Assembly (NCBI RefSeq): GCF_030580655.1
Contig: NZ_JAUQTB010000007.1
Coordinates: 124,001-188,000, forward strand
Direction: 5' to 3'
Origin: Paenibacillus lacisoli
GTDB taxonomy: Bacteria; Bacillota; Bacilli; Paenibacillales; Paenibacillaceae
DNA length: 64,000 nt
Numbering within the stretch: position 1 is the stretch's first letter; every line of letters starts with the position of its first letter. Positions 7,555 through 15,954 of this stretch are shown piece by piece. The notes under the pieces are model-generated. The model was not told the origin of the DNA and made no database searches. It worked only from the letters and a program-made list of their open reading frames with translations. The translations under genes were made by a program, and so were the position numbers.

Positions 7555-9651
7555 CTATCCAGCCGGCTTCTCAATCACAATGAGACAGGTGCTGTCTGGC
7601 AGATGCACCTCACGCCCATCTTCCTCCATGAAAATGATACGCTCACTCAGCGCTTCAGCATAGCCTTCCTGCAGATAATGATCAAACACCCGAATGAACG
7701 CTTCATTACCCAGGGTATCATGGATCAAGTCCGTATACTGGGATGGCGTGACATATCCAAACTGCTCCTGCACCTCGTGAACGTAAGCCTCCTCGCCCCA
7801 GGTATACGTATACAGAAATTCCATTGCATCGTTCACCGGCATCAGGACTTCCGTATCATTCAGCTGCTTATAGCGAATGGCCCGGCCTTTGAAGTCCTCC
7901 GAATATCGATGAAACCATTCCATTCCGTCTTCCTCCAGGAAACGGATTCTCCGCATCTGCTCCACCGGCTCGGTCATAATGCCGTCCCGTATAATAATCC
8001 GCCCGCCGGGCGACAGCACTTGATAGGCACTCCGAAGGGCATCCGCGACCGTCTTCAGATTAAACCGGCTTCCATCCTGCTCGATATAGGAATAAAGTTC
8101 ATGCAGGATGGAAGAGAAAATAACCGTATCGATACTGCCAGTCTTCACATATTCCTCGAGCTGAAGAGCATCCCCCTTCATCACTTCCCATTGGTGACCT
8201 TCAAGCTCTTTTTTGCGTTCCAGCGCTTCAATTACATTCGTGGAAATGTCAATTCCAACGGGCTTCAGCTCCGGCCGCTCTTCTTCGATCAGGTCCAGCA
8301 GCACACCGCCGCCCGGACCGATATCCAGCACCTGTTGGCCTACAATATAATTCAGTATAACTTTCTTGTAATCAGCCGAACGGTTCATATCAGCCAGATA
8401 GGTCTCTTCATTATGAAAACGGTCATACGCATCGCGCCGCAGTCCAAACAGATCAAACAGCATCAGGACTGCCTTCTCATACAGCGGCGATTTCTCTGCT
8501 TCGACGCAGAAGTCGATCAGCTTCGATGCTGCCGCCGAGAAAGCAAAATCCACGAACAGCGTATCCGGCAGCTCCGGCTTGCGCTCTACCTGAAATTTCA
8601 GATGAGGATTCTGCCGGGCCTTCCCGTCCCCTAGCTGCTCCCATTCCAGATCATCCAGGAATTTCTCGATCATCCGTTTCTTATAGACATTAATCTTCTT
8701 CTCTCCATGATAGTCGTAATACATCGTATTCATGAGAGGCTCAAAGCTGATATGCCTGAGCGGTTCGTCCCCCTCCAGCTCCGGCTTCTGCGAAGGCAGG
8801 AGTGCGAGTGCAAAGATCTTCACCATTTCATTCAGCGAAAAATCCTGCAGCGCAGACTCCACGTACCACATGGTGCGATGCTGCAGCGGCTTCAGCAGCT
8901 GTTCAAGATCAGCCTGCAATTCCAATACAGCATATTCATGATCAAAACGCTCCCCGCGGGCAATGGAACCTGAGCGCAGGCGGCGCAGCCTCTCTTGAAG
9001 GCTCCAGTCTTCTGGCCGATCATCAGCCGCTACCCGGCGGCAGTTCAGCTGGACTTCAGGATATACCTGATTCCACAGCTGCCGGTCCACCCCGGCAATG
9101 ACACATTCATTCAGCGCCAGCAGCGTCTGATACAGCTCCTCTTCCGTGAGCCATTGCTGGCGGACCAGCTCACGCAGCGGCAGGTTCTCTTCGAACGGGA
9201 TCTCTCCGCGGATGTATTGGCCAATCAGCCCATGGGTCTCAATCAACGTACGTATAATCTCACTGCGGGGGTAAGCCGTCTGTGCAAGATAACGTTCATA
9301 CAGCTGGGCGGAGCCGATATTATGTACGAACAGGTTGATGCCTTCCTGCTGCCAGCGGAGACGCTGACGCATCGTTCCGCCTTTGGCGGTTTCTGCCCAG
9401 GTTAGCACCTCCTCCAGCAGATCCTTCATCCAGAACGATACGGACAGTTCATCCAATACCTGCAGCGTTCGCTCAACATAATCCAGTACCGGATTGGCAT
9501 CAGCCAGATCGTTCAGAGAAGTGATCCGCTCGAGGTTAACTATACGTTCCTCAGCCGATACGAGAAGACGCAGCCATGGCAGCTCCTCTGCGGAGACCGA
9601 TTCTTCGGAGACCTGACGATAGAGTGCTATTGCCGAAAGGGATTGAAGCAT
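7555..9651 (-). CDS. large class I SAM-dependent methyltransferase with unknown N-terminal half
   Basis: The protein is 698 aa. The C-terminal part (from about residue 400) is a Rossmann methyltransferase: motif I VLDIGPGGGVLLDLI near 437, an acidic end to strand 2 (PVGIDIS), MKGDALQLEEY, and FSSILHELYSY for motif IV. The first 400 residues are mostly helical, without a fold I recognise, and contain several Leu-rich helices. ATG 9651 with GAGGTGG is preferred to a GTG at 9660. It is last in the tmrB operon (19 bases after the DUF2809 stop). The methyl acceptor is unknown. Confidence 0.82.
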   Translation of the reverse strand: MLQSLSAIALYRQVSEESVSAEELPWLRLLVSAEERIVNLERITSLNDLADANPVLDYVERTLQVLDELSVSFWMKDLLEEVLTWAETAKGGTMRQRLRWQQEGINLFVHNIGSAQLYERYLAQTAYPRSEIIRTLIETHGLIGQYIRGEIPFEENLPLRELVRQQWLTEEELYQTLLALNECVIAGVDRQLWNQVYPEVQLNCRRVAADDRPEDWSLQERLRRLRSGSIARGERFDHEYAVLELQADLEQLLKPLQHRTMWYVESALQDFSLNEMVKIFALALLPSQKPELEGDEPLRHISFEPLMNTMYYDYHGEKKINVYKKRMIEKFLDDLEWEQLGDGKARQNPHLKFQVERKPELPDTLFVDFAFSAAASKLIDFCVEAEKSPLYEKAVLMLFDLFGLRRDAYDRFHNEETYLADMNRSADYKKVILNYIVGQQVLDIGPGGGVLLDLIEEERPELKPVGIDISTNVIEALERKKELEGHQWEVMKGDALQLEEYVKTGSIDTVIFSSILHELYSYIEQDGSRFNLKTVADALRSAYQVLSPGGRIIIRDGIMTEPVEQMRRIRFLEEDGMEWFHRYSEDFKGRAIRYKQLNDTEVLMPVNDAMEFLYTYTWGEEAYVHEVQEQFGYVTPSQYTDLIHDTLGNEAFIRVFDHYLQEGYAEALSERIIFMEEDGREVHLPDSTCLIVIEKPAG

Positions 9652-9670
9652 GATTACCACCTCTACTTGT

Positions 9671-10105
9671 CTATGACTTGTTGTTAGTGCTGTATTGCAT
9701 AAAGCGGCGGGTCATTACATCTGCTGCCCAAGCAGCGCTCCCGCCCGCCAGGTAGCGGACCAGATCCGCCCACAGAAAGCCCTGACCCAGAATCAATCCG
9801 CCCAGTGTCGTGGCTCGGATCTCGTGGATCCAGGGGGCCTGATACAGCTGGCTCAGTTCAATCAGCCAGCTGAACAGGACGCTTACCGCCCAGGCCAGAC
9901 GGCGTCCCCGATGCGGTATAAACATCCGCAGCCCGCAATAAACCATGGCGGTCCACAAAGCGTCTCCGGCGTTATCTGCTGCTCACTCCGGAAGATATAC
10001 AGCCCACCGGCGGCTGGCCAGCCCCAGTATCACGACTGTCAGCGTGGCAGCCGCATAAGCCAGACGGGACTTTATCCATGGATGACGGATTCGAATGTTC
10101 ACCAT
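9671..10105 (-). pseudogene. DUF2809 membrane protein gene with internal in-frame TGA
   Basis: ATG at 10105 overlaps the stop of the preceding gene (ATGGTGA). The frame reads a basic start and first helix (SRLAYAAATLTVVILGLASR) and VYLPE, then TGA at 9983-9985 (codon 41). It continues in the same frame as AADNAGDALWTAMVYCGLRM, FSWLIELSQLYQAPWIHEIR and TTLGGLILGQGFLWADLVRY. These blocks are the DUF2809 signature, and the family is continuous across the LPE-x-IA-x-AGDALW region. A sense-to-stop mutation is the simplest reading. A TTG-initiated C-terminal piece (9671-9958) could still be made. Confidence 0.78.
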
Positions 10106-10983
10106 GTGTTCTTCGCTCCTGTCTCTAGTTCCTTTACCCCCAAGACCCAGCCTTCCAACGGCAGTGTCTCAAGTATTTGATCCGGAAGCACCGCCAGATC
10201 CATCCAGTGAGCCAGATTCCCGTTGGCGTCCTCCTGGCTGATCCAGTCCACACAAGCACGCGCATCCCCCCGGTCACTGCGTTGGCCGGTTCGGGATAGC
10301 GCTTTCCAGTACAGCGTGGGATATACTTCAACAAGTACATGGCTGTCTGGTGGAAGATTCACTCCCTGCTGCGGCCAGACATGAACCGGGATCCCCAGCG
10401 CGTCACAAGCATTCAGAAGCCTGCTCAGATAATGCATCCCATACAACGACTGCTGGCCCACCGAGCCAATCCCGCTAATCTGATAGATTGACTTCATCCG
10501 GTTGTCCCGCTGTTCAACCCATCTTCGTTCAGGCAGCATGCGGAACCATTCAGGAAGCGGCTTGGGCGCGAAGCGCGGTCCCCAGAAAGGGCCGCCGGGG
10601 ATTCCACAGCTCCCCGACAGCTTCTCATTGACCTGCCTGGCCCATCTGCGGGGAGCAAGCTCTCCATTGAGCGGATCTCTGCAGGCATCGAGCATTCCCG
10701 AAATTCGTTCCAGGCTTGCCTTCCAGCTGGAAGGCGGCTCTTGGAACAATGCCTCATAGAAACCAATGGGAAACGAATAATTGTGATCGAAGCCGAAAAT
10801 AACCCGCCTGCGCTGCTCCTGTGCACGATTGAGGAGTGCGATCACTGAATCCATAAGTTCTTCACGGGTCAGTCCTATCTGTTCCTCGTAATGTTCTTCC
10901 GTCCGGTCATAGACTGACAGTGCGATATGCTTCCTCTGCTGGGACAAGGATGCTGCACCGGAGTAATCAGCAAAAGCGTACAT
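10099..10983 (-). CDS. predicted RNase H-like protein related to DUF429
   Basis: The 294-aa protein starts with an acidic first-strand motif (FADYSGA, Asp6) and has a second acidic strand (IFGFDHNYSFP). It also has the VEVYPTLYW strand, and ends with HWMDLAVLPDQIL and EGWVLGVKE. This order (D, D, E-x-YP, D, GWxLGV) is the layout of DUF429, a proposed RNase H-fold nuclease family. The catalytic role is inferred only. The gene starts one base after the tmrB stop (TGATATG) and overlaps the next gene, so coupling across the operon is strong. Confidence 0.65.
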   Translation of the reverse strand: MYAFADYSGAASLSQQRKHIALSVYDRTEEHYEEQIGLTREELMDSVIALLNRAQEQRRRVIFGFDHNYSFPIGFYEALFQEPPSSWKASLERISGMLDACRDPLNGELAPRRWARQVNEKLSGSCGIPGGPFWGPRFAPKPLPEWFRMLPERRWVEQRDNRMKSIYQISGIGSVGQQSLYGMHYLSRLLNACDALGIPVHVWPQQGVNLPPDSHVLVEVYPTLYWKALSRTGQRSDRGDARACVDWISQEDANGNLAHWMDLAVLPDQILETLPLEGWVLGVKELETGAKNTW

Positions 10984-10984
10984 A

Positions 10985-11509
10985 TCAAATATCGAATGAA
11001 TGTCCTAATGACAGCATAATATCATCGACCACCTGCTGTGTGGTCTTATGACAGGTATCTATAGGATTTTGAAACAGGTCCCGGCTTAGAGCTTGGGTAC
11101 AGCGTTCAATCTGCCGGAACGGCCATGCCCCCTCCGCTTCGCCCCGGCCCAGCAGCCGCTGCTGCAGGACGGACGGCGGAGCTATTAAGGCGAAATGGCA
11201 GACTATCACACCATCTGCTCGCAGCCGGCCAACAATTTCATCAAAATACTTTTCATTCACCAATGTCATAGGCACGATAACCGGCCCTTGTGCTTTTACA
11301 TTCAGATAAGACAGCATTTCGTAATTGAAGCTGCGCCACATCGGGAAATCCTGAAAATCTGCAAACAAGGCTTCCTGAGGCAAATTATCGCGAATATAAT
11401 AACCGGCGTTCTCGGGATCAAACAGATAAGAACCCGGCAGTCTGCGCTGCAGCTCTTCTGCTGCAGATGTTTTCCCGGCCCCAAAAGCGCCATTGATCCA
11501 TATGATCAT
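10985..11509 (-). CDS. tmrB: TmrB-like P-loop protein (tunicamycin resistance family)
   Basis: The 174-aa product begins MIIWINGAFGAGKTSAAEEL, an exact family start with Walker A at residues 7-14. It continues FDPENAGYYIRDNLPQE, DFPMWRSFNY, VPMTLVNEKYFDEIVGRLR and HFALIAP. These blocks match Bacillus TmrB, an ATP-binding membrane-associated protein that lowers sensitivity to tunicamycin. The basis for resistance there is not a known enzymatic reaction. GGAGG six bases upstream fixes ATG 11509 (an in-frame start at 11527 overlaps that site). It opens a four-gene operon; the substrate in this organism is not known. Confidence 0.8.
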   Translation of the reverse strand: MIIWINGAFGAGKTSAAEELQRRLPGSYLFDPENAGYYIRDNLPQEALFADFQDFPMWRSFNYEMLSYLNVKAQGPVIVPMTLVNEKYFDEIVGRLRADGVIVCHFALIAPPSVLQQRLLGRGEAEGAWPFRQIERCTQALSRDLFQNPIDTCHKTTQQVVDDIMLSLGHSFDI

Positions 11510-11652
11510 TTCATTCCTCCAGCACATCTGATATCGAGCTAATTTTAAATCTCAATCCAATATATTGAAAATTATACATGAGCCTGCTGCATAATTCGAC
11601 CAGTCCTCTCATGGTGCACGGCCTGTTAGGAATAATGAAAATACTGCAGCAC

Positions 11653-11687
11653 AAAAAAAGCCGGCACCGCAAATCGCGGTACCGGCT
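11653..11687 (-). terminator. intrinsic terminator after the 58-aa gene
   Basis: On the minus strand AGCCGGTACCGC and GCGGTGCCGGCT form a stem with a short loop, followed by seven T. It lies 15 bases after the stop at 11702 and just before the tmrB promoter region. Confidence 0.88.
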
Positions 11688-11701
11688 GTCATTCACCTAT
11701 T

Positions 11702-11878
11702 TTATTTGTCAGAAGACTTGCTGTTATCAAAGGCCTGCGGGGACGGCTTAGCCACCCACTCATCTGCTTCCGGCTCAATATCGACACCGTTGCGCATTTT
11801 TTCCTTCTCCATCAAGGAATCGCCTTCTTCATTGATCTTGTTGCGCAGCTTGGATTCGTCCTGAACATTCTTATCCAT
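11702..11878 (-). CDS. small hydrophilic protein, 58 aa, unknown function
   Basis: ATG 11878 has AAGGAGG eight bases upstream; in-frame starts further up would cover that site. The product is very charged and has no hydrophobic core (MDKNVQDESKLRNKINEEGD then SLMEKEKMRNGVDIEPEADE), so it is probably unstructured or forms a helix on binding. It has its own terminator downstream and an upstream non-coding region, so it is likely a monocistronic gene. Small acidic proteins of this type are often stress or spore-related in Bacillales, but nothing here shows that. Confidence 0.65.
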   Translation of the reverse strand: MDKNVQDESKLRNKINEEGDSLMEKEKMRNGVDIEPEADEWVAKPSPQAFDNSKSSDK

Positions 11879-12048
11879 GGTTGATTCCTCCTTCATCATG
11901 TACGTTTATCTTGCCCTTATCTATAGTTACCCAATGGTGCATGATACAAACATCGCTGCGGCTGTACGCCCTATTCTTAGAACCCCTGATTCGGAGATTC
12001 TGTTTTTACGATTAAACCAAGATTAGGCCAAGATTAAGATCAAGATTC

Positions 12049-12095
12049 AGATATAGTAACGGTTAAGATATAGTACCGGTTAAGATATAGTAACG
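12049..12095. repeat. 17-bp tandem repeat at the 3' end of an oxidoreductase gene
   Basis: AGATATAGTAACGGTTA (12049-12065), AGATATAGTACCGGTTA (12066-12082) and a partial third copy (12083-12095) follow head to tail. The third copy carries the last codons of the oxidoreductase gene (stop at 12080-12082), so the array probably arose by duplication of the gene's end into the downstream spacer. Confidence 0.75.
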
Positions 12096-13015
12096 ATGAT
12101 TTTGCCGCGGCTGTGATGGGTCTCGCTCTGCCGATGAGCTTTGCGCAGCCCCTCTTCACCAAAGGAATATCTCTCCCCGATCACCGGCTTCAACTTCTCC
12201 TGCTCCACCAGACGGGATATCTGGGTCAGCTGGTTGCCATTGCTCTTCATCATAAAATGTGAGCCTTCGATCCCCTTGGCTGCAGCTTTCTCCTCATCCG
12301 GCTTCTCCAGCGTGGATACCAGACGTCCTCCCGGCTTCAATACCTGAAAGCTCTTGTCTTGAATCTCTCCGCCCATCGTATCGAGCACCATATCGTAGCC
12401 GGATAATATTTCCTCGAAGCTCTCTTCCTTATAGTTAATAAAATGATCGACTCCCAGTGAACGCAGCAGCTCTTCATGGGTCCCGCTCGCAGTTGATGCC
12501 ACTTCAGCACCCAGGTGCTTGGCGATCTGGATGGCTAATGTACCAACGCCGCCGGAGCCGGCATGGATCAGCACTTTATCACCCGGTTGAACCTTTCCGT
12601 AATCCACCAATCCCTGATAGGCTGTTAAGCCTGCGAGTGGAATAGCGGCTGCTTCGGCGAAATCCAGCTCTTCCGGTATCACGGCCAGCTCGGATTGATC
12701 AACCGCTGCGTATTCGGCATACGTGCCGTTACCGCTCTTCTGAGGGGCCGCGTACACCCGGTCTCCGGCCTTAAACGAAGTAACATCCGAGCCCGTCTTA
12801 CGGACAATTCCCGCGGCATCCCCGCCTAAAATGACGGGAAACAGCCCTTCCTTGTCTTCGCCCAGGGCCCCTTCCCGACGCTTCCAGTCTATCGGATTGA
12901 TGGATGTCGCGCGCAGCTCCACCAATACCTCGGTAGGCCCAAGCTCGGGCGTCGGCAGGTCACGCTCCTGCAGTACATTAGCATCTCCAAATTGATCAAT
13001 AACGATCGCTTTCAT
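12080..13015 (-). CDS. zinc-independent quinone/NADPH oxidoreductase (MDR family)
   Basis: The 311-aa protein is a medium-chain dehydrogenase/reductase: GroES-like N-terminal domain (ATSINPIDWKRREG, GGDAAGIV), then a nucleotide-binding domain with HAGSGGVGTLAIQIAK at residues 151-166 (AxxGxxG-type dinucleotide loop) and a C-terminal SRGKIIVT strand. The catalytic-zinc Cys and His of alcohol dehydrogenases are absent, so it fits the quinone oxidoreductase branch that reduces reactive quinones or enones with NADPH. The start is a good ATG. The last codons lie in a tandem repeat. Confidence 0.88.
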   Translation of the reverse strand: MKAIVIDQFGDANVLQERDLPTPELGPTEVLVELRATSINPIDWKRREGALGEDKEGLFPVILGGDAAGIVRKTGSDVTSFKAGDRVYAAPQKSGNGTYAEYAAVDQSELAVIPEELDFAEAAAIPLAGLTAYQGLVDYGKVQPGDKVLIHAGSGGVGTLAIQIAKHLGAEVASTASGTHEELLRSLGVDHFINYKEESFEEILSGYDMVLDTMGGEIQDKSFQVLKPGGRLVSTLEKPDEEKAAAKGIEGSHFMMKSNGNQLTQISRLVEQEKLKPVIGERYSFGEEGLRKAHRQSETHHSRGKIIVTIS

Positions 13016-13110
13016 TCTTATCCCTCGCTTTCAATTTAATTGCTGCAAATGGATCTACTATGTATTTAACCCGTCGGCCGAAGGATTACCAGAAAGGTAA
13101 GACGAATCAC

Positions 13111-13139
13111 AAAAGCGGCCGAAATCGACTCGGCCGCTT
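13111..13139 (-). terminator. probable terminator after the CAP-domain gene
   Basis: On the minus strand AAGCGGCCGA and TCGGCCGCTT form a perfect 10-bp stem around a 7-base loop, followed by a short TTTT run. It lies 40 bases after the stop at 13179. Confidence 0.7.
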
Positions 13140-13178
13140 GAGACTGTATATATGAAGCTTGGCAAACGAAAAAAACTC

Positions 13179-15266
13179 TTATCTTACCCCATACTTTGCA
13201 TCATTCATCGTATTTTGCTGCACGGACAGGTAATAGATGATTTCTGGGGTGTACAAATATAAATTCAGCGCATCGGGTGTATAGGGCCCTGACTCCATCC
13301 GGAAAAATCCCTGGCTGTCCAGCGTGACACTGACATCTTCTATGTGCTTGGACACCTGAGCCTTCTCCTGAACTTTGAATGTCAGCGTCTGACCGGCAAA
13401 TGCAGAAAACTTACCTTCGACGATGAGCTTCCGGTCTTCCTTGTATTCGGCGAACATCGATCGGTCTTCCAATATGGCCGGCTTGATATACAGCTGTCTC
13501 GGCGGCAAAGGCGGAAGCGAAGATACCGGGGTTGGAGCAGCAGGGCGACCCCGGAGTTCACTCATTTTCTGCTGTAATTGTTGAATCAGGTATAGTGCAT
13601 CGGCGCGTGTAATCAATCTGGAGCCTTCAAAACCTGAAATCGACAACTCAGAAACCCCGCGGATGTAATCTTGGGCCATTACATATTGAATCGCAGCTGT
13701 CCCTTTAACATTCCAACCGTCAGCTGCTGCAGCAATCTCAGCAACCTTCCCCCGAGTGATGCTGCCGCTTCGTGCCGCAGCATTGTTTATCCCGCTTAAC
13801 GGATAATTACGCTCTTTGGCGATGAGATAAGCAGCGTCAGCCCAATGCTTGGTTTTGGCAGGCTGATAGCTCTGGATGTTTACCTTATAGGCTTTTAGAA
13901 GCATCGTCCAGAATTCAGCCTCGCTGATCGTTTCATTCGGTTTTACCAGATGATCAGAGGAAGGCGTTATGATTCCGTTGGCAAGCCCCCATTCCAGGCT
14001 TGATCTCAGGGGATGTCCTGAAAGATCAGACGGCATTTGCTTCACACTGCTGTAGACTTTTGTTTTCCACTTCGGATATACCTTCACTTTTACTTGAGCC
14101 GACTTGCCGTCCTTTATTGCTTTAACGGTGTATTCACCTGCCCGTGCCCCGGTAATTTTTCCGGCAGCCGAGATTTGTAGGAGTTTCGGATTACTGCTTA
14201 TGTAGGTAACGCCGCTGTCTACAGCTTCAGTAACGCCATCATCGTATCTTCCCCGGAACTTGAGCTGCAGCAGTCCGCCTTCATTTAGTGTGACTTCGGG
14301 AAGCACGGGCTCGAGCTGTGCAAGGCTGTGTCCTTTTCCGGTTGTAAAGCTCCAGGTTTTGATCTGCATATCTGAATTTTGGGTCTGCCAGCTCAAGCGG
14401 ACGGTATACGTGTGATGACCTTTAAGGACGGATTTGGGATAGAGGAACAGCGTATCGCCGTCCAGCTCATCATAAAAGGGAACCTCGGTGCTTGTCTCAT
14501 CTCGGATCACTGCCTGATAGGAAGAGATACCCGTAGGCGCAGTAGCAGAGATGATATACCCTGAGTACTCCACACCATATTGATCCAGAGGATTAGGATT
14601 CTCACGGCCATAGAATCCAACCGGAACATTCGTCTGATGGTCATACGGATAGACTGAAATACCTCTTGAGATCGGAGAGGCTCCCCCTGGACCGCCCAGA
14701 TCAATCACGGCCGTCCCCTGCACCAGACCTATGCCAACCTCATTATACCGGGGACTTAGAATGATCTTCCGGTGGTACGCGGTGTCCAGCCATCCCTGAA
14801 CTGCCGTTGAACTGTCAGGCTGGCCGAAATGCATGACTTCACCGTAGGCATAACCCCTTCCGCCAGACGTCCACCCTGCCGCCTTCATTCGATCGATTGA
14901 GGTTTTTCCTGTAAAACCGGGTGTGCCCGCCGTCTCTGAATGGGCGCTCAGACCAGAGTGCTCATCCTTATTCTCATTGTAGTAGGAAGCATGGGCCACA
15001 GCAGCCCGGGTAATAGCTGGATGGAGTGTGACCGGCGGCACACCTGTCTGTGCTCGAACGGCATTAAGGAAACGCAGTGCCTCCTGCTGGTCCGTTGTAT
15101 AACCGGAACTGGTATCATCCGCAGATACCTTTGAGGCACCGGCTGTAAGGTTAGCCGCCATCCCTCCAGTCATGACGAGGAGAACAGCCGCAGCGCATGC
15201 AGTAACCCGCCTGATCCATCCTCCTCTTACATTTTTTCTTGCTTGTTCGGTTTCATTCGTTACCAT
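13179..15266 (-). CDS. exported CAP/SCP-domain protein with Ig-like and SLH-like regions
   Basis: The 695-aa protein has a signal peptide (basic start, hydrophobic VTACAAAVLLVMTGGMAAN). A CAP domain follows (about 60-190): QEALRFLNAVRAQTGVPP, HASYYNENKDEHSGL, YGEVMHF and NEVGIGLV. The middle has an Ig-like Big_2 module (about 345-395, YISSNPKLLQISAAGKITGA), then a divergent SLH-like stretch (about 410-580; WGLANGIITPSS, SRLITRADALYLI) and a proline-rich linker. CAP His and Glu residues are present (HSGL, EVM). It is likely attached to the cell wall. AAGGGGG precedes the ATG. Function in bacteria is unclear. Confidence 0.82.
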   Translation of the reverse strand: MVTNETEQARKNVRGGWIRRVTACAAAVLLVMTGGMAANLTAGASKVSADDTSSGYTTDQQEALRFLNAVRAQTGVPPVTLHPAITRAAVAHASYYNENKDEHSGLSAHSETAGTPGFTGKTSIDRMKAAGWTSGGRGYAYGEVMHFGQPDSSTAVQGWLDTAYHRKIILSPRYNEVGIGLVQGTAVIDLGGPGGASPISRGISVYPYDHQTNVPVGFYGRENPNPLDQYGVEYSGYIISATAPTGISSYQAVIRDETSTEVPFYDELDGDTLFLYPKSVLKGHHTYTVRLSWQTQNSDMQIKTWSFTTGKGHSLAQLEPVLPEVTLNEGGLLQLKFRGRYDDGVTEAVDSGVTYISSNPKLLQISAAGKITGARAGEYTVKAIKDGKSAQVKVKVYPKWKTKVYSSVKQMPSDLSGHPLRSSLEWGLANGIITPSSDHLVKPNETISEAEFWTMLLKAYKVNIQSYQPAKTKHWADAAYLIAKERNYPLSGINNAAARSGSITRGKVAEIAAAADGWNVKGTAAIQYVMAQDYIRGVSELSISGFEGSRLITRADALYLIQQLQQKMSELRGRPAAPTPVSSLPPLPPRQLYIKPAILEDRSMFAEYKEDRKLIVEGKFSAFAGQTLTFKVQEKAQVSKHIEDVSVTLDSQGFFRMESGPYTPDALNLYLYTPEIIYYLSVQQNTMNDAKYGVR

Positions 15267-15367
15267 TTTCTGAATCCCCCTTTGATCTGCCTGACATCCT
15301 TCGACATACCCGATGGGAATTCCTGTAACTCACTTCCGCCAAATCTGCTTTCCCAGCTAAATACAGC

Positions 15368-15390
15368 AAAAAAGCGGCCATACGGCCGCC
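15368..15390 (-). terminator. terminator after ytcD-like gene
   Basis: On the minus strand GCGGCC-GTAT-GGCCGC is followed by six T. It lies 26 bases after the stop at 15416. Confidence 0.85.
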
Positions 15391-15415
15391 TGTATCCTAA
15401 AACTGTCTGCTTGTT

Positions 15416-15805
15416 CTACTCATCATATCTGTTCATATCAACCTTGTTGAGGATATTGTCTTCCAGCACAGTAAATTTGTCTCCGTACTCCTTCACGATA
15501 TGCTGCTCTCCCCATGAGCATAAGGAATCCAGGATCGGCTTCAGGCTCCAGCCATACTCGGTGAGCTCATATTCCACCTTCGGCGGCACTTGATTGTAAC
15601 TGATCCGGTTGACGATCCCGTCCTCCTCCAGTTCACGGAGCTGCTGGGTCAGCATCTTCTGCGTAATTGCAGGCATCAGTCTCCGCAGATCGCTTGTTCT
15701 TTTTTTACCATGCGTCAAATGACATAAAATGACCGTCTTCCATTTCCCTCCGATAACCTCCAGGGTCGCTTCGACGGATATATTATATTTTTTCTTCGTA
15801 ATCAA
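15416..15805 (-). CDS. ytcD: HxlR-family regulator, YtcD-like
   Basis: The 129-aa protein has the winged-helix pattern of HxlR regulators: VEATLEVIGGKWKTVILCHL, SDLRRLMPAITQKMLTQQLR and the wing NRISYNQVPPKVEYELTEYG. The sequence and order with an MFS gene and an aldo-keto reductase gene match B. subtilis ytcD-ytbD-ytbE. TTG 15805 is chosen as start because GGAGGT lies nine bases upstream; the ATG at 15838 has no usable site. It is divergent from the exporter gene and likely represses it and itself through the palindrome at 15867-15880. Confidence 0.82.
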   Translation of the reverse strand: MITKKKYNISVEATLEVIGGKWKTVILCHLTHGKKRTSDLRRLMPAITQKMLTQQLRELEEDGIVNRISYNQVPPKVEYELTEYGWSLKPILDSLCSWGEQHIVKEYGDKFTVLEDNILNKVDMNRYDE

Positions 15806-15866
15806 TGCGGTTCTACCTCCAGGTCTGTCAGAGTTCATACGGTATAGGAACTTTTCGGTACCTATA

Positions 15867-15880
15867 GTACTTCAAAGTAC
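15867..15880. promoter_or_regulatory. candidate HxlR operator, GTACTT-CA-AAGTAC
   Basis: A perfect 6+6 inverted repeat lies in the divergent region between the regulator and the MFS gene, and is followed by a second overlapping palindrome AGTACGTACT (15876-15885). Position and symmetry fit a dimeric winged-helix repressor site; binding is inferred. Confidence 0.55.
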
Positions 15881-15954
15881 GTACTGTTCATAACTGCTCG
15901 TTGAGTACATAATAACATTCACCGGCCGGTAATGACCATATAGGAGTGGAAACC

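Noticed and set aside
7480..8634. A 384-codon plus-strand frame
   Set aside because: It is antisense to the methyltransferase, whose motif I and fold are clear.
11511..11696. 61-codon minus-strand frame upstream of tmrB
   Set aside because: It crosses the terminator of the 58-aa gene and has no ribosome site.
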